Assembly (NCBI RefSeq): GCF_031455195.1
Contig: NZ_JAVDSH010000010.1
Location: 131,071 to 195,070, forward strand
Source of the DNA: Arthrobacter nitroguajacolicus_D
Lineage (GTDB): Bacteria > Actinomycetota > Actinomycetes > Actinomycetales > Micrococcaceae
Length of the DNA stretch: 64,000 nt
Direction: 5' to 3'
Shown: positions 16,063-25,072 of the stretch, piece by piece
How the letters are laid out: each line of letters starts with the position of its first letter
Position numbering within the stretch: position 1 is the stretch's first letter
Translations under genes and position numbers: made by a program
The notes under the pieces: model-generated
The model's input: only the letters and a program-made list of their open reading frames with translations
Told to the model about the DNA's origin: nothing
Database searches by the model: none

Positions 16063-17367
16063 ATGGACAGGTTTTTCAGTATTCTCGCGGATTTTCGCAG
16101 TAAAGCGTTGCCGGGGAGGTTGCTGGAGCGTCTCAACACGCCGCGGGGCCTGCTGTGGGGTTTCGTGGTTGTCCACCTGGGCTTCCTGATATTCGCTGCG
16201 CTGCTCTCCTTCCGGAACGAAGCCTTCAGCGACACCTTTATCTACCGTGAATGGGCGCTCGCAGGTTTCAACGAAAGCAACCTCTCGGGCGGCCCGAGCC
16301 CCTGGGTCTACCCCATCCTGGCCCTCATCCCCATGGGCATCGCAGCCGCTGCTGGCGCTGGTCCATTCTTCTTCCTCTGGGTCCTGCTCACCACCATCCT
16401 CAACGGCTGGGCGATGCTCAAGCTCACCGACCGCGGCCGACGACGCGAGGCCATCCCTGCCGGCTGGTGGTGGCTGTCTTTTGTCCTCCTGATGGGCTGG
16501 TTGGGCTTCGCCCGTGTTGATGGGTTGACCGCCCCGATCGTCCTCGTCGCGCTGGTGTACGGCGTGGCACGGCCCTTCATTGCCTCGGTCCTGCTGGCCA
16601 TCGGCACCTGGACCAAGGTGTGGCCCGCGGCCGTCATGCTGGCACTGTTCGCCGTGGTCAAGAACCGCTTGCTGGTTGTGTTGGCAGGAATCACGACGAC
16701 GGCGGTTGTGGTGGCACTCGCCGCTACGGTTGGCGCCGTCCCCAAGCTGCTGAACTTCCTGACACAACAGGGCGACCGCGGAATGCAGCTCGAAGCCACC
16801 TTCACCACACCCTGGCTGTGGTTGTCGGTGCTGGGCGTGGGCGACTCCCGGATGTACATGAATACCGACATCAACTCCATGCAGGTGGACGGGCCCGGAA
16901 CGGCCCTCATGTCCGTGCTGATGCAGCCCCTCCTGCTGCTTGCCGCGGCCGCTGTGGCCGGGCTGACGTTCTGGGCGCTGCACCAAGGAAAAGTCAGCGG
17001 TGGCGTTGACCGCACCGAACTGCTGCTCTCGGGAGCCTTGACCCTGGTGACGGCCTTCATTGTTTTCAACAAGGTGGGATCCCCGCAGTTCATGGTGTGG
17101 CTTGCCCCTGCCGTGGCCGTCGGATTGGCCCACAACTGGAAGGCGTGGCGCGTCCCGGCCACCATGCTGATAGCGATTGCTGTGGCCACGTTCTTCATCT
17201 ACCCGTTGTTCTACGATGCGCTGAGCCACAACAACCCGCTGATGGCCATGGTGCTGACCATCCGCAACGTGCTCCTGGTGGTCCTCTTCTTCTGGTCCGC
17301 CCGCCGCCTGTACTCACTGGGCAGGAAGCCTTCCGTCGTGACCGCCACCGCGGGCAAGGAGCTCTAA
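16063..17367 (+). CDS. polytopic membrane glycosyltransferase-like protein (GT87-like), first paralog
   Basis: 434 residues from the ATG at 16063 with AGGAAG upstream; a TTG codon directly precedes it. About ten hydrophobic helices are visible, with an extracytoplasmic loop after the first (DTFIYREWALAGFN) holding the acidic residues expected near the donor site of GT-C enzymes. Such proteins use polyprenyl-phosphate sugars to modify cell-envelope glycans. The next gene is a full-length paralog sharing segments such as RGMQLEATF and AFIVFNKVGSPQF, and an MptB-like mannosyltransferase follows. The assignment to the GT-C superfamily is likely; the exact sugar and acceptor are unknown. Confidence 0.7.
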   Translation: MDRFFSILADFRSKALPGRLLERLNTPRGLLWGFVVVHLGFLIFAALLSFRNEAFSDTFIYREWALAGFNESNLSGGPSPWVYPILALIPMGIAAAAGAGPFFFLWVLLTTILNGWAMLKLTDRGRRREAIPAGWWWLSFVLLMGWLGFARVDGLTAPIVLVALVYGVARPFIASVLLAIGTWTKVWPAAVMLALFAVVKNRLLVVLAGITTTAVVVALAATVGAVPKLLNFLTQQGDRGMQLEATFTTPWLWLSVLGVGDSRMYMNTDINSMQVDGPGTALMSVLMQPLLLLAAAAVAGLTFWALHQGKVSGGVDRTELLLSGALTLVTAFIVFNKVGSPQFMVWLAPAVAVGLAHNWKAWRVPATMLIAIAVATFFIYPLFYDALSHNNPLMAMVLTIRNVLLVVLFFWSARRLYSLGRKPSVVTATAGKEL

Positions 17368-17368
17368 A

Positions 17369-18646
17369 ATTTCTGCCACGTTCTTCGACCGGCTGGTCCG
17401 TGTCCGCAGCCGTGTCCTGCCGCCCGCCGTCGTAGCCTGGTTCGCTCGGCCCGGCAGCGTGTGGTGGGGCTTCGCCGTCGTGCATTTCTTCTTCTTGTGC
17501 TGGATGGCGTCCTTCTTCCTCAACGGCGACACGTTCAGCGATACCGAGCAGTACCGGCAATGGTCGCTGGAGGGCTACAACCCGGCGAACCCGGGAAAGA
17601 TCAGCCCCTGGGTGTACCCGGTGCTGGCGCAGATTCCCATTTTCCTTGCCGGTATAGCCGGGCCGGACCTGTACCTGCTGATGTGGTTCCTGATCATCAC
17701 GGCGCTCAACGCGCTGGGGCTCTGGTACCTGACTCGCGGTCCACGTAAGGTCAGCGGAATTGCGCCTGCATGGTGGTGGCTGTTCTTCACCGTCTTCATG
17801 GGCTACCTCAGCTTTGCCCGTGTTGAGGGCATCACGGCCCCGATCGTGCTCATCGCGTTGCTGTGCGCTGCGCAGAGGCCGGTAGTCGCGGCGGTGCTGC
17901 TCAGTGTCGCGACGTGGATCAAAGTCTGGCCCGCCGCGGTGCTTGCTCCGATGATCATTGCCAGCCGCTCGCGGCTGCAGATGGTCGCAGCGGGAGTGGG
18001 TGTCACCGCCGTCGTGGGTTTAGGGACCTACCTGACCGGCGGCTTCAGGCACATCCTGGACTTCCTGATCAACCAGGGTGAGCGCGGCATGCAGTTGGAA
18101 GCCACCTTCTCCACGCCCTGGGTATGGCTCAGTGTCTTCAACATCGCCGGCTCCAAAATGGCGGACAACACGGCCATCAACTCCACCGAGGTCTACGGGC
18201 CCGGGGCCGACGCAGCCGCTTTCCTGATGCAGCCGCTGCTGATTGTCGCCGCGGTCGCCGGGGCGATCCTCCTGATCCGCGCCCTCAAACGCGGTGCCGA
18301 GCGCGAGGAGCTGTTCCTCGAAGGTGCGCTGATGATGACCACCGCGTTCATCGTTTTCAATAAGGTGGGCTCGCCGCAGTTCATCATCTGGCTGGCGCCG
18401 GTGATCGTGGCCGGCCTGACGCACGACTGGAACCGTTGGAAGGTGCCTGCCGCGTTGCTGATGGCCATCGCCATGACGACGTTTGTGATCTATCCGCTGT
18501 TCTACACGCCGCTTATTCACGCCCACCCGGTCATGGCCGCGGTCCTCACCATCAGGAACGTGCTGCTGGTAGTGCTGTTGTGGTGGTCGGTTCAGCGGAC
18601 TGTGGAACTGGGGCGGCGGAGCCAGGTCCGGCAGGTAACGCTTTAG
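17369..18646 (+). CDS. polytopic membrane glycosyltransferase-like protein (GT87-like), second paralog, apparent ATT start
   Basis: About 425 residues if started at ATT 17369, or 395 from a GTG at 17459. The GTG has no ribosome-binding site and falls just before the first helix. The frame is open from about 17342 and contains no ATG, GTG or TTG before 17459. AAGGAG (17356-17361) lies 7 nt before the ATT, and residues encoded after it (SATFFDRLVRVRSRV) resemble the N-terminus of the upstream paralog. About ten membrane helices, with DTEQYRQWSLEGYNP in the first outer loop. It is probably a tandem duplicate acting in envelope glycan assembly. It ends overlapping the convergent mptB-like gene by 4 bp. 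Confidence 0.7.
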   Translation: MSATFFDRLVRVRSRVLPPAVVAWFARPGSVWWGFAVVHFFFLCWMASFFLNGDTFSDTEQYRQWSLEGYNPANPGKISPWVYPVLAQIPIFLAGIAGPDLYLLMWFLIITALNALGLWYLTRGPRKVSGIAPAWWWLFFTVFMGYLSFARVEGITAPIVLIALLCAAQRPVVAAVLLSVATWIKVWPAAVLAPMIIASRSRLQMVAAGVGVTAVVGLGTYLTGGFRHILDFLINQGERGMQLEATFSTPWVWLSVFNIAGSKMADNTAINSTEVYGPGADAAAFLMQPLLIVAAVAGAILLIRALKRGAEREELFLEGALMMTTAFIVFNKVGSPQFIIWLAPVIVAGLTHDWNRWKVPAALLMAIAMTTFVIYPLFYTPLIHAHPVMAAVLTIRNVLLVVLLWWSVQRTVELGRRSQVRQVTL

Positions 18647-20250
18647 CGGATGGTGGGGGGCCGGTGGAGCAGCCGCCGGTCGTTCTGGCCGACCCAGCGC
18701 GATAACCTGCCTTGGACCAGGAGCCTGCGCGTATGGATGTCCAGGAACACCAGGTAGAAGGCAAAGAGCAGCGCGATCGCGAAGGCCAGCGAGGAAAGGT
18801 CTACTGAGACCTCCACGAAGGACCACACGGACAGCTGGTCTTGCGCTCCGAAGACCACAAAGAAGGTCACCCCGACGTAGAGACTGCGCATCTGCCAGTC
18901 GTCCCTGATTCCGGTCACGGCAAGGAACGGTACGAACCAGAGGATGTACCAGGGCTGGATGATGGGGGACAGCAACACCAAAGCCGCGAACGCAAGGGCC
19001 ATGCGCCGCACCACCCTGGAGTGGTCTCCACGGAACATCAGCAGCAGGACCAGCCCCACGCCGCCCCATTTCATGACGGAGCGCAGGATGTCGGCCATGG
19101 CGTTGCCCGGGAGCCCCAGGGCGTTTCCAAGGAACTCGATTTGCTGGCCAAGGAACCCCGACGGCGAGTAGCCGGTGAAGCCGGGCGTGGGATCGGTGAT
19201 GGCCCACACCCATCCCATGCCGAGGCCGTGGGGGATTCCGCTGATGAACAGCACGCCGAAACTGATCCCGGCTGTGGCCGCCCAAATCCCGAATTTCCGT
19301 GGCCATGATGCCCCGGCGCCGGCCCACATCAGTCCGATGAACGGGAGCAGGAGCACGGTGATCGGCTTGATGCCAATGGACGCCGTAACCAGGAGGATGC
19401 CGATCAGCGGCCGTTTGGTGGCGGCGAAGTATGTTCCTGCAACAGCCAGGCCAACCATGATGGCGTCGTTGTGGGCGCTGGCCACGAAGCTGATCAGGAA
19501 CAGCGGGTTGGCCACCGCAATCCACAGCGCCCGGGCACCGTTGATGCCGTGCAATTCGGCAAGTTTCGGCACATACAGCACGCAGAGCAGCACACCGCCA
19601 GCAGCCAGCAGCCTGAACAGCAGGACGGACACATCCGGTTGGGCGCCGGTGATGGCCACAACCGCGTGCTCCATCCACAGGAAATAGGGCCCATAGGGTG
19701 TCCTGGCTTCAGCCCAGGCTGGATCGGCGCCGAGGGAGAACCAGTTGCTGAGAGTTGAGATGCCTACTGTGTAGGGATTTTGGCCCTCCATCATCAACCG
19801 GCCCTGGCCTATATAGGCGTAGACGTCGCGTGAGTAGACGGGCACGGCAAAGAGCAATGGCAGGGACCAGGCAGCGATGGCCCAAACAATGGGCCGCAGG
19901 GAGTTCCCCTCCCACGTACCCATCCGTTGACCGAGCCTGAGCCAGGAACGGACCAACAGCATGGCACCCACGGTCAGCAGCACGGCCGAGGTGGTGACGC
20001 CCCAGCCCTCCGTGCGGAGGGCAATGACTATGGGGTGCCGGATCATGGGGGAACCGTTGGCGATCCACCCAATACCGATCGACCCGGCGAACATGAAGAG
20101 CGAACCAAGGAACCCCTGCCAGATGGCAGGGTATGCCACGGGCTTCCCAGTTGCCGCGGACGGCTTGGCTGGAAGGGTGTGGCTGACGGGAGGAACGTTC
20201 GTCACCGATGAAGATCCGGGTTGGGGGCTGGGGGTACTGCCTGTCGTCAT
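18643..20250 (-). CDS. polyprenol-phosphomannose-dependent mannosyltransferase, MptB-like
   Basis: 535 residues from the ATG at 20250; an in-frame ATG at 20325 is also possible. After a Pro/Ser-rich cytoplasmic tail (about 50 residues) come a dozen or more membrane helices. The first large loop carries YSRDVYAYIGQGRLM and GQNPYTVG, the acidic-residue loop typical of the actinobacterial alpha-1,6-mannosyltransferases MptA/MptB. These use polyprenyl-phosphate mannose to build lipomannan-type glycans outside the membrane. A late AFAALVLLSPIIQPWYILWF helix also fits the family. It is convergent with the two GT-C-like paralogs and probably shares their envelope role. Confidence 0.8.
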   Translation of the reverse strand: MTTGSTPSPQPGSSSVTNVPPVSHTLPAKPSAATGKPVAYPAIWQGFLGSLFMFAGSIGIGWIANGSPMIRHPIVIALRTEGWGVTTSAVLLTVGAMLLVRSWLRLGQRMGTWEGNSLRPIVWAIAAWSLPLLFAVPVYSRDVYAYIGQGRLMMEGQNPYTVGISTLSNWFSLGADPAWAEARTPYGPYFLWMEHAVVAITGAQPDVSVLLFRLLAAGGVLLCVLYVPKLAELHGINGARALWIAVANPLFLISFVASAHNDAIMVGLAVAGTYFAATKRPLIGILLVTASIGIKPITVLLLPFIGLMWAGAGASWPRKFGIWAATAGISFGVLFISGIPHGLGMGWVWAITDPTPGFTGYSPSGFLGQQIEFLGNALGLPGNAMADILRSVMKWGGVGLVLLLMFRGDHSRVVRRMALAFAALVLLSPIIQPWYILWFVPFLAVTGIRDDWQMRSLYVGVTFFVVFGAQDQLSVWSFVEVSVDLSSLAFAIALLFAFYLVFLDIHTRRLLVQGRLSRWVGQNDRRLLHRPPTIR

Positions 20251-20418
20251 GACTGGTCGTTTTCCCCCACTCACGGTATGGCGCTCCGAGGAAAGAGCGC
20301 GGTTGATGCCGAAGAGCTTGTACATGCGGCAAGTGAAATTTTAGCGTTGATCCTGTCGAAGCCACCACAGGCGCGGCAAAGGGTGATGGAATGCATACCC
20401 GGGGTTTCCCGCCCACGT

Positions 20419-21315
20419 TTACGGGCGGTCCTCCCGCGCGGTGAGGTTACGGGGATCGGTGCCCACGTAGGACCCCGGCGGCATGGCAGCGCCGAAAACC
20501 GGACCGGGTTGGGGCCGCTTGGGGTGTCGGCCTTGGGCGGGATTCCTTTGCCTGAGGCGGCGCAGCACCCAGGGAACCAAGTATTCCCGCGCCCAGACGG
20601 CGTCGTCCGCCCGCGCTTCGCGCCAACTGCGTTCCGGGAGGGGCCTCGGCGCCAGGGGTTCCAGGGAGTGCGGGACGTTGAGGGCATCCAGGACCATGAT
20701 GGCAATGGTGTGCTGGCCCAGCGGGGAGAAATGCAGGCGGTCCGGGTCCCACATTTGAGGATGGGTGAGTTGGCGGAGTGCCCACAGGTCTGCGATCACG
20801 GCATCATGCCTGGCTGCGACAAGGCGGATGTTTTCGTTGAAGATGGCCACCTTCCCGCGGGTGCGCCCCAGCACGGGCGTGGCGCCCCAGTCCGGACCCG
20901 TGAACAGCAGGATGGACGCTCCCGTAGCGGCCAGCGCTTCCACCCCCGCGTCCAGCTCAAGGGCCAAGGAATCGGGGTCTGTCCGGTGGAAGAGCAGGTC
21001 GTTGCCGCCTGCGTTGAGGGTTACCAGGTCTGGTCGGAGTTCCAGCGCCGGTCCCAGCTGTTCGTCCAGGATCTGGTGGAGCAGCTTTCCGCTGACTGCC
21101 AGGTTCGCGTAGGCAAAGTCCGGGTGTCCGTTGCTGAGCTCCTCCGCTACCCTGTCCGCCCAGCCCCGCATGCCCCCCGGGCTGCGCGGCTCCGGATCTC
21201 CCACTCCCTCAGTGAACGAGTCCCCCAAAGCCGCATAGCGGCTCCACGGGTGCAGGCGGGGCACCATGCCTTGGGAGCCTCCCTCCACCGGGCCGTTCGG
21301 GCTGGTGGCGTTCAT
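20419..21315 (-). CDS. SGNH/GDSL-family hydrolase
   Basis: 298 residues. The block I serine is in ALGDSFTEG, the Gly block II in NLAVSGK, block III is LNAGGNDLLF, and the catalytic Asp-His pair is in DPDRLHFSPLG. These are the four blocks of SGNH esterases/lipases. The C-terminal 70 residues are Arg/Pro-rich and extend beyond the hydrolase fold. No signal peptide is evident, so it is probably cytoplasmic. The substrate is unknown. Confidence 0.85.
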   Translation of the reverse strand: MNATSPNGPVEGGSQGMVPRLHPWSRYAALGDSFTEGVGDPEPRSPGGMRGWADRVAEELSNGHPDFAYANLAVSGKLLHQILDEQLGPALELRPDLVTLNAGGNDLLFHRTDPDSLALELDAGVEALAATGASILLFTGPDWGATPVLGRTRGKVAIFNENIRLVAARHDAVIADLWALRQLTHPQMWDPDRLHFSPLGQHTIAIMVLDALNVPHSLEPLAPRPLPERSWREARADDAVWAREYLVPWVLRRLRQRNPAQGRHPKRPQPGPVFGAAMPPGSYVGTDPRNLTAREDRP

Positions 21316-21369
21316 CTCCCCATAGTGCGCTGAATTATCGGGTTTTTGTACAGTACGTGTTCAAAACTC

Positions 21370-22089
21370 TCAGATCCAGGGGGGTGGCGCGGGCTTCGTG
21401 CCGTCCCTGCTGCGTCCGGCGGCCCATTCGACGACGGCGGGTAGCGGCCCGGTGATGATCGTCGGGTCCGTGGCGCTGGTGTCGCCGAACGCCTGGCCGC
21501 TTTCGTTCACCGTGACGAGGAGTCCGGCGTCGGTGCCGCGGGTTTTCCAGGCGCCGGTGATGTCTTTGAGCAGTCGTTGCAGGACGGGGGTGGGGATGTC
21601 GTCGAACGTGGCACCGTTGTCGAGGTCCACGGCGTGCATCCACACTTCGCGGGTCCGCATCCACACGGTTTCAGAGGCGGGCACGATGCGTCCTTGGGCG
21701 GTGCGGACCTCGTGGGTCCAGTGCGTGTCCGGGAGGTCGCGCCATTCGACGGACAAGTGCACAGCGGAATGGTCGAACAGGTTGCGCAACGCGATGGGGG
21801 ACAGTGTGGCACCGAAGTCGATTTCCCGGTTCCGTGCCTCAGGCGAGGAATACATGGGGGTGTCGATGCCGGTGGCCGCCCACTCCACCAACCGTGCGAT
21901 CGCGCGGGCGTTGTATCCCACATGGGCCACCACGTGCCGGCGGGTCCAGGCCGGCAGGCGCGTGCCGCCGTCGAGCTCTGCGTCGCTGAGTTCGTTGAGC
22001 TTCCGGGCGAAGAACGCGGTGCCCCGCCGCGCCTGCAGGAGTTCTTCCTGCAGGCGCGGGTCGGTGGCGAGGTCGTGGCGGGCCACCAT
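21370..22089 (-). CDS. maleylpyruvate isomerase, mycothiol-type (DinB fold)
   Basis: 239 residues, the length of the C. glutamicum enzyme. The metal ligands of this DinB-fold family are recognisable in WTRRHVVAHVG (His52/His56) and TREVWMHAVDLDNG (Glu148, His152). It isomerises maleylpyruvate to fumarylpyruvate using mycothiol. The ATG overlaps the fumarylpyruvate hydrolase stop by one base. It is the third gene of the minus-strand gentisate operon and supplies the substrate of the hydrolase encoded just upstream. Confidence 0.9.
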   Translation of the reverse strand: MVARHDLATDPRLQEELLQARRGTAFFARKLNELSDAELDGGTRLPAWTRRHVVAHVGYNARAIARLVEWAATGIDTPMYSSPEARNREIDFGATLSPIALRNLFDHSAVHLSVEWRDLPDTHWTHEVRTAQGRIVPASETVWMRTREVWMHAVDLDNGATFDDIPTPVLQRLLKDITGAWKTRGTDAGLLVTVNESGQAFGDTSATDPTIITGPLPAVVEWAAGRSRDGTKPAPPPWI

Positions 22090-22925
22090 CAGGCTTCCTT
22101 GACCACGCGGTTGTTCAGCTGGCCCAGGCCCTCGATGGTGGTGACCAGGAGCTGGCCTTCCTGCAGGTACCGCTTGGGGTCCTGGGCGTGGCCGACGCCG
22201 CCGGGGGTGCCGGTGGCGATCACGTCACCGGGGTTCAGGGTGATGATGGTGGAGATGTAGGAGACCAGGAATTCGGGGGTGAAGACCAGGTCGCCGGTGG
22301 GGGTGGACTGCTGGATTTCGCCGTCCACCGCCGAGGTCATGAGCGGCCCGGCGCTGAACTCGTCCTTGGTGACCAGGGCGGGCCCGAACGGGGTGGAGTT
22401 CTCCCAGGTCTTGCCCTGGAGCCACTGGATGGTGCGGAACTGGTAGTCGCGCATGCTGACGTCGTTCAGGACCGCGTACCCGGCGATGTGCTCCGCTGCC
22501 TGCGCTTCGGGGATGCGGCGGCCCTTCTTGCCGATGATGACGGCGAGTTCGACTTCCCAGTCGACAGTGTCCGATTCCTGCGGCAGGGCGAGGTCGTCGT
22601 TCGGGCCGATCAGCGATTCTGTGTATTTCGCGAACAGGGTGGGGTGTTCGGGGATGTCCCGGCCCATTTCCTTGATGTGGTTCCGGTAGTTGTGGCCCAC
22701 GCAGATGATCTTCCCGGGTGAGGGCACGACGGCGGCCAGATCGGCGCCGTCGAGCCCGTGCGTTGCGCCGTTGGCTGCCTTCGCCGTGGCTTCCCAGGCG
22801 GGATCGGCCAGGAGTGCCCCGACGTCGGCGAAGCCGGGGATCTCCGTAAGGGTGTCGCCGTCCTGGCGGACGGCCACGGTGCCTTTGCCGACGGCGGTTT
22901 CGGTGCGGAGGGTGAGCAGTCTCAT
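22089..22925 (-). CDS. fumarylpyruvate hydrolase, FAH family
   Basis: 278 residues with the fumarylacetoacetate hydrolase fold. Metal ligands are visible as Glu in DWEVELAVIIG and Asp in NDVSMRDYQ, and GDVIATGTPGGVG is the C-terminal signature. It cleaves fumarylpyruvate to fumarate and pyruvate, the last step of the gentisate pathway. It starts directly after the gentisate dioxygenase stop with no gap. Confidence 0.9.
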   Translation of the reverse strand: MRLLTLRTETAVGKGTVAVRQDGDTLTEIPGFADVGALLADPAWEATAKAANGATHGLDGADLAAVVPSPGKIICVGHNYRNHIKEMGRDIPEHPTLFAKYTESLIGPNDDLALPQESDTVDWEVELAVIIGKKGRRIPEAQAAEHIAGYAVLNDVSMRDYQFRTIQWLQGKTWENSTPFGPALVTKDEFSAGPLMTSAVDGEIQQSTPTGDLVFTPEFLVSYISTIITLNPGDVIATGTPGGVGHAQDPKRYLQEGQLLVTTIEGLGQLNNRVVKEA

Positions 22926-24062
22926 TTACTTGCGTCCTTCGGTGTAGCTGCGGTTGAAGTTCAGTCGTTCGAAGATGGGGGCGTCGCTGAAGCGGAACAG
23001 GTCGAAGCCGGGCTGATCGGCGTCCGCCGTCAGGGACCATTCCTGCCAGGACGGGACCACGAACAGGTCGCCCTTGGCCAGGGCCTTGGTTTCACCGTTG
23101 AGGATGGCGGTGCCGGTGCCTTCGAAGACCTGCCAGACACTGGAGCCGACCTCGCGGAGCGGTTCGGTGGAGGCGCCGGCGCGGAGGCGGTGGAACTCGG
23201 CCCGGATGGTTGGCATGACATCCCCGCCGGTGGTGGGGTTCGAGTACCGGATCGCGGCATGGCCCTGGGACACGGTGGCCGGATGGCCCTCGTCCTCGAG
23301 GAGGAGCTGCTCACGGAGGGCCGCGTCGGTGTGTTCCCACCGGTATGCCGCGATGGGGGAGTTGGTGGTGTCCTGCAATCCGGACAGGGGCCGGAGGCCG
23401 GGGTGGGCCCAAAGCCTTTCCGAGCGGGAGATGTCCGGGGTTGCTTCATCGGTGACGCGTTCGGTGCCGAACTCGAAGAACCCGGCGTCGGCGTAGTGCA
23501 CGAACGGAATGTCCAAACCGTCGATCCAGGCCATCGGCTGGTCCGTGTCGTTGTGGTGGCCGTGGAAGTTCCAGCCCGGTGTGAGCAGGAAATCACCGCG
23601 GCGCATCGCCACGGGATCCCCGTTCACCACAGTCCAGACGCCCTCGCCCTCCACCACGAAACGGAACGCGTTCTGGGAGTGCCGGTGTTCAGGGGCTACC
23701 TCGTGCGGGCCCAGGTACTGGATGGCGGCCCACAACGTGGGGGTCGCATACGGGGTACCAGCGAGGCCGGGGTTCGCGAGGGCTATGGCCCGCCGCTCGC
23801 CACCCCGGCCCACCGGAACCAGGTCGCCGGCCCGGGCGGCCAGCGGGTACAGGTCATCCCAGCGCCATACATGCGGCACAGCCTTCGGCGTGGGGACCAT
23901 GGGCATCAGGTCACCGATCTCGGTCCAGAGCGGAACCATGTTTCCCGCAGCGAAGTCCTTATACAACTGCTCCAACTGGGCAGCCTCTTCCGGAGTGGGC
24001 TCCGGCAGGGCGTGACTGGCGGCCACGGATTCGTGGGTCGTGTTCTCGGCGCTGATGGACAC
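22926..24062 (-). CDS. gentisate 1,2-dioxygenase
   Basis: 378 residues with two cupin domains, starting at a GTG preceded by GAGGAGG. The N-terminal cupin has the iron-binding set EHRHSQNAFRFVVEG and the histidines in WNFHGHHND; the C-terminal cupin contains SSVWQVFEGTG. It opens the gentisate ring to maleylpyruvate using Fe(II) and oxygen. It is the first gene of the gentisate operon; a palindromic operator lies about 80 bp upstream. Confidence 0.92.
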   Translation of the reverse strand: MSISAENTTHESVAASHALPEPTPEEAAQLEQLYKDFAAGNMVPLWTEIGDLMPMVPTPKAVPHVWRWDDLYPLAARAGDLVPVGRGGERRAIALANPGLAGTPYATPTLWAAIQYLGPHEVAPEHRHSQNAFRFVVEGEGVWTVVNGDPVAMRRGDFLLTPGWNFHGHHNDTDQPMAWIDGLDIPFVHYADAGFFEFGTERVTDEATPDISRSERLWAHPGLRPLSGLQDTTNSPIAAYRWEHTDAALREQLLLEDEGHPATVSQGHAAIRYSNPTTGGDVMPTIRAEFHRLRAGASTEPLREVGSSVWQVFEGTGTAILNGETKALAKGDLFVVPSWQEWSLTADADQPGFDLFRFSDAPIFERLNFNRSYTEGRK

Positions 24063-24140
24063 GTAGGCCTCCTCGATAGGTCCGAACAGTTCTTGGCGTA
24101 GTTCGACCCTACGGACGGTGGTACCTGGGGTTCGAGAAAA

Positions 24141-24155
24141 TTCTGCTGTACAGAA
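24141..24155. promoter_or_regulatory. IclR operator upstream of the gentisate dioxygenase operon
   Basis: The 15-bp palindrome TTCTGCTGTACAGAA has arms TTCTG and CAGAA with a 5-bp spacer. The same arms and spacing recur at 25065-25079 in front of iclR and the transporter gene. Size and symmetry fit an IclR-family site. It lies about 80 bp before the dioxygenase start. Confidence 0.7.
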
Positions 24156-24174
24156 CTAGTTCCTGCGTTGTGGG

Positions 24175-24220
24175 GCCTACTCTGCGCCCTTCGCCGGGTT
24201 CTTTTCGCGCAGAGTGGGCC
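24175..24220 (-). terminator. hairpin downstream of iclR
   Basis: GGCCTACTCTGCGC (24175-24188) pairs with GCGCAGAGTGGGCC (24207-24220), leaving an 18-nt loop. It lies 30 bp past the iclR stop and before the gentisate operon promoter, so it could end iclR transcription. No U-rich tract follows, so termination strength is uncertain. Confidence 0.45.
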
Positions 24221-24250
24221 TCGCAACGCGGGGTGGAGGCCGTGCTCTGC

Positions 24251-25072
24251 CTAGTCCTCGTCCGCAGGGTTGGCGGCGATGTCGATTTCGAGTTGCCGGC
24301 ATGTCTCACGCAGGGCGGCGACCAAACCGGCGTCGTACACTTTGCGGAACCGGGTGGCAGGAGTGGCGACGCTCAGTGCCCCGACCACCTGGCCGTGCCG
24401 GTTGTGGAGGGCCATGCCGAGCGCGCTCACGCCTTCTTCGGTTCCCTCGAAATTAGCGGCGAAACCGTTGCTGCGGATCGTCTCGAGTTCCCGGATGAAG
24501 GCAGGGTAGCTCTCGTCCGGAATGGTGTCGCCGCCAATTCCGGCGTTCTGGCTGCGGAACAGCTGGTCGATCATGGGCGGCTCCAGTTCGGCCAGCATGA
24601 CTTTGCCGCCGGACGTTTTGTCTGCAGGCATGACCGTGCCTTGGCGGTCACCAATGCGCAGGACGTTGCTGCCCTCAACCGTTGCGAGGAAGCGGACCTT
24701 GGTGCCTACCCGAACCATCAGGTTGACCGTTTCGTCCAGCCGTGCCGAGAGGAGTTCCATGTGCGGCAGTGCCAGGTCCCGCAAAGGCCTGGTCCAGCCC
24801 AGCCCAGCGGGGCCCACGCCCATCGCTGGCCCCGGGACGTACCGCCGGTTTTCATCCTGGACCGCGAACCCGCGGTAAACCAGCATGGCAAGCAGCCGGT
24901 GGGCGGTGGACGGGGCAACGCCCAACTCGGCCGCGGCGTCCTTGAGCCTGAGGGCGCCACCATCGCGGAGCAGCTGGAGGAGCTGCAGGGCGTTGTCCAC
25001 TGCCTCGATGGAATAGGTGGGCCTTTTCTGCAAAGGCTTCCGAGTGGAGGATCTGGGTGGATTATTCTGCAC
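24251..25072 (-). CDS. IclR-family regulator of the 3-hydroxybenzoate/gentisate genes
   Basis: 273 residues from a GTG at 25072. The frame stays open upstream to 25153, but that part overlaps the start of the transporter gene. The winged helix is LKDAAAELGVAPSTAHRLLA; the ligand domain contains GRQ-type features such as IGDRQGTVMPADKTSGGKVM. A TACAAT -10 element ends 6 bp before the GTG, which fits a leaderless mRNA. It sits between the hydroxylase/transporter operon and the gentisate operon, and the same palindrome occurs in both promoters. C. glutamicum has a comparable IclR activator (GenR) for these genes. Confidence 0.85.
   Translation of the reverse strand: MQNNPPRSSTRKPLQKRPTYSIEAVDNALQLLQLLRDGGALRLKDAAAELGVAPSTAHRLLAMLVYRGFAVQDENRRYVPGPAMGVGPAGLGWTRPLRDLALPHMELLSARLDETVNLMVRVGTKVRFLATVEGSNVLRIGDRQGTVMPADKTSGGKVMLAELEPPMIDQLFRSQNAGIGGDTIPDESYPAFIRELETIRSNGFAANFEGTEEGVSALGMALHNRHGQVVGALSVATPATRFRKVYDAGLVAALRETCRQLEIDIAANPADED

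Noticed and set aside
15904..17229. 441-residue minus-strand frame opposite the first GT-C-like gene
   Set aside because: Gln/Gly/His-rich translation with no motif, antisense to a clear membrane protein.
18020..19678. 552-residue minus-strand frame over the MptB-like gene and the second paralog
   Set aside because: It is out of frame with the MptB-like membrane protein, and its composition is that of a shadow.
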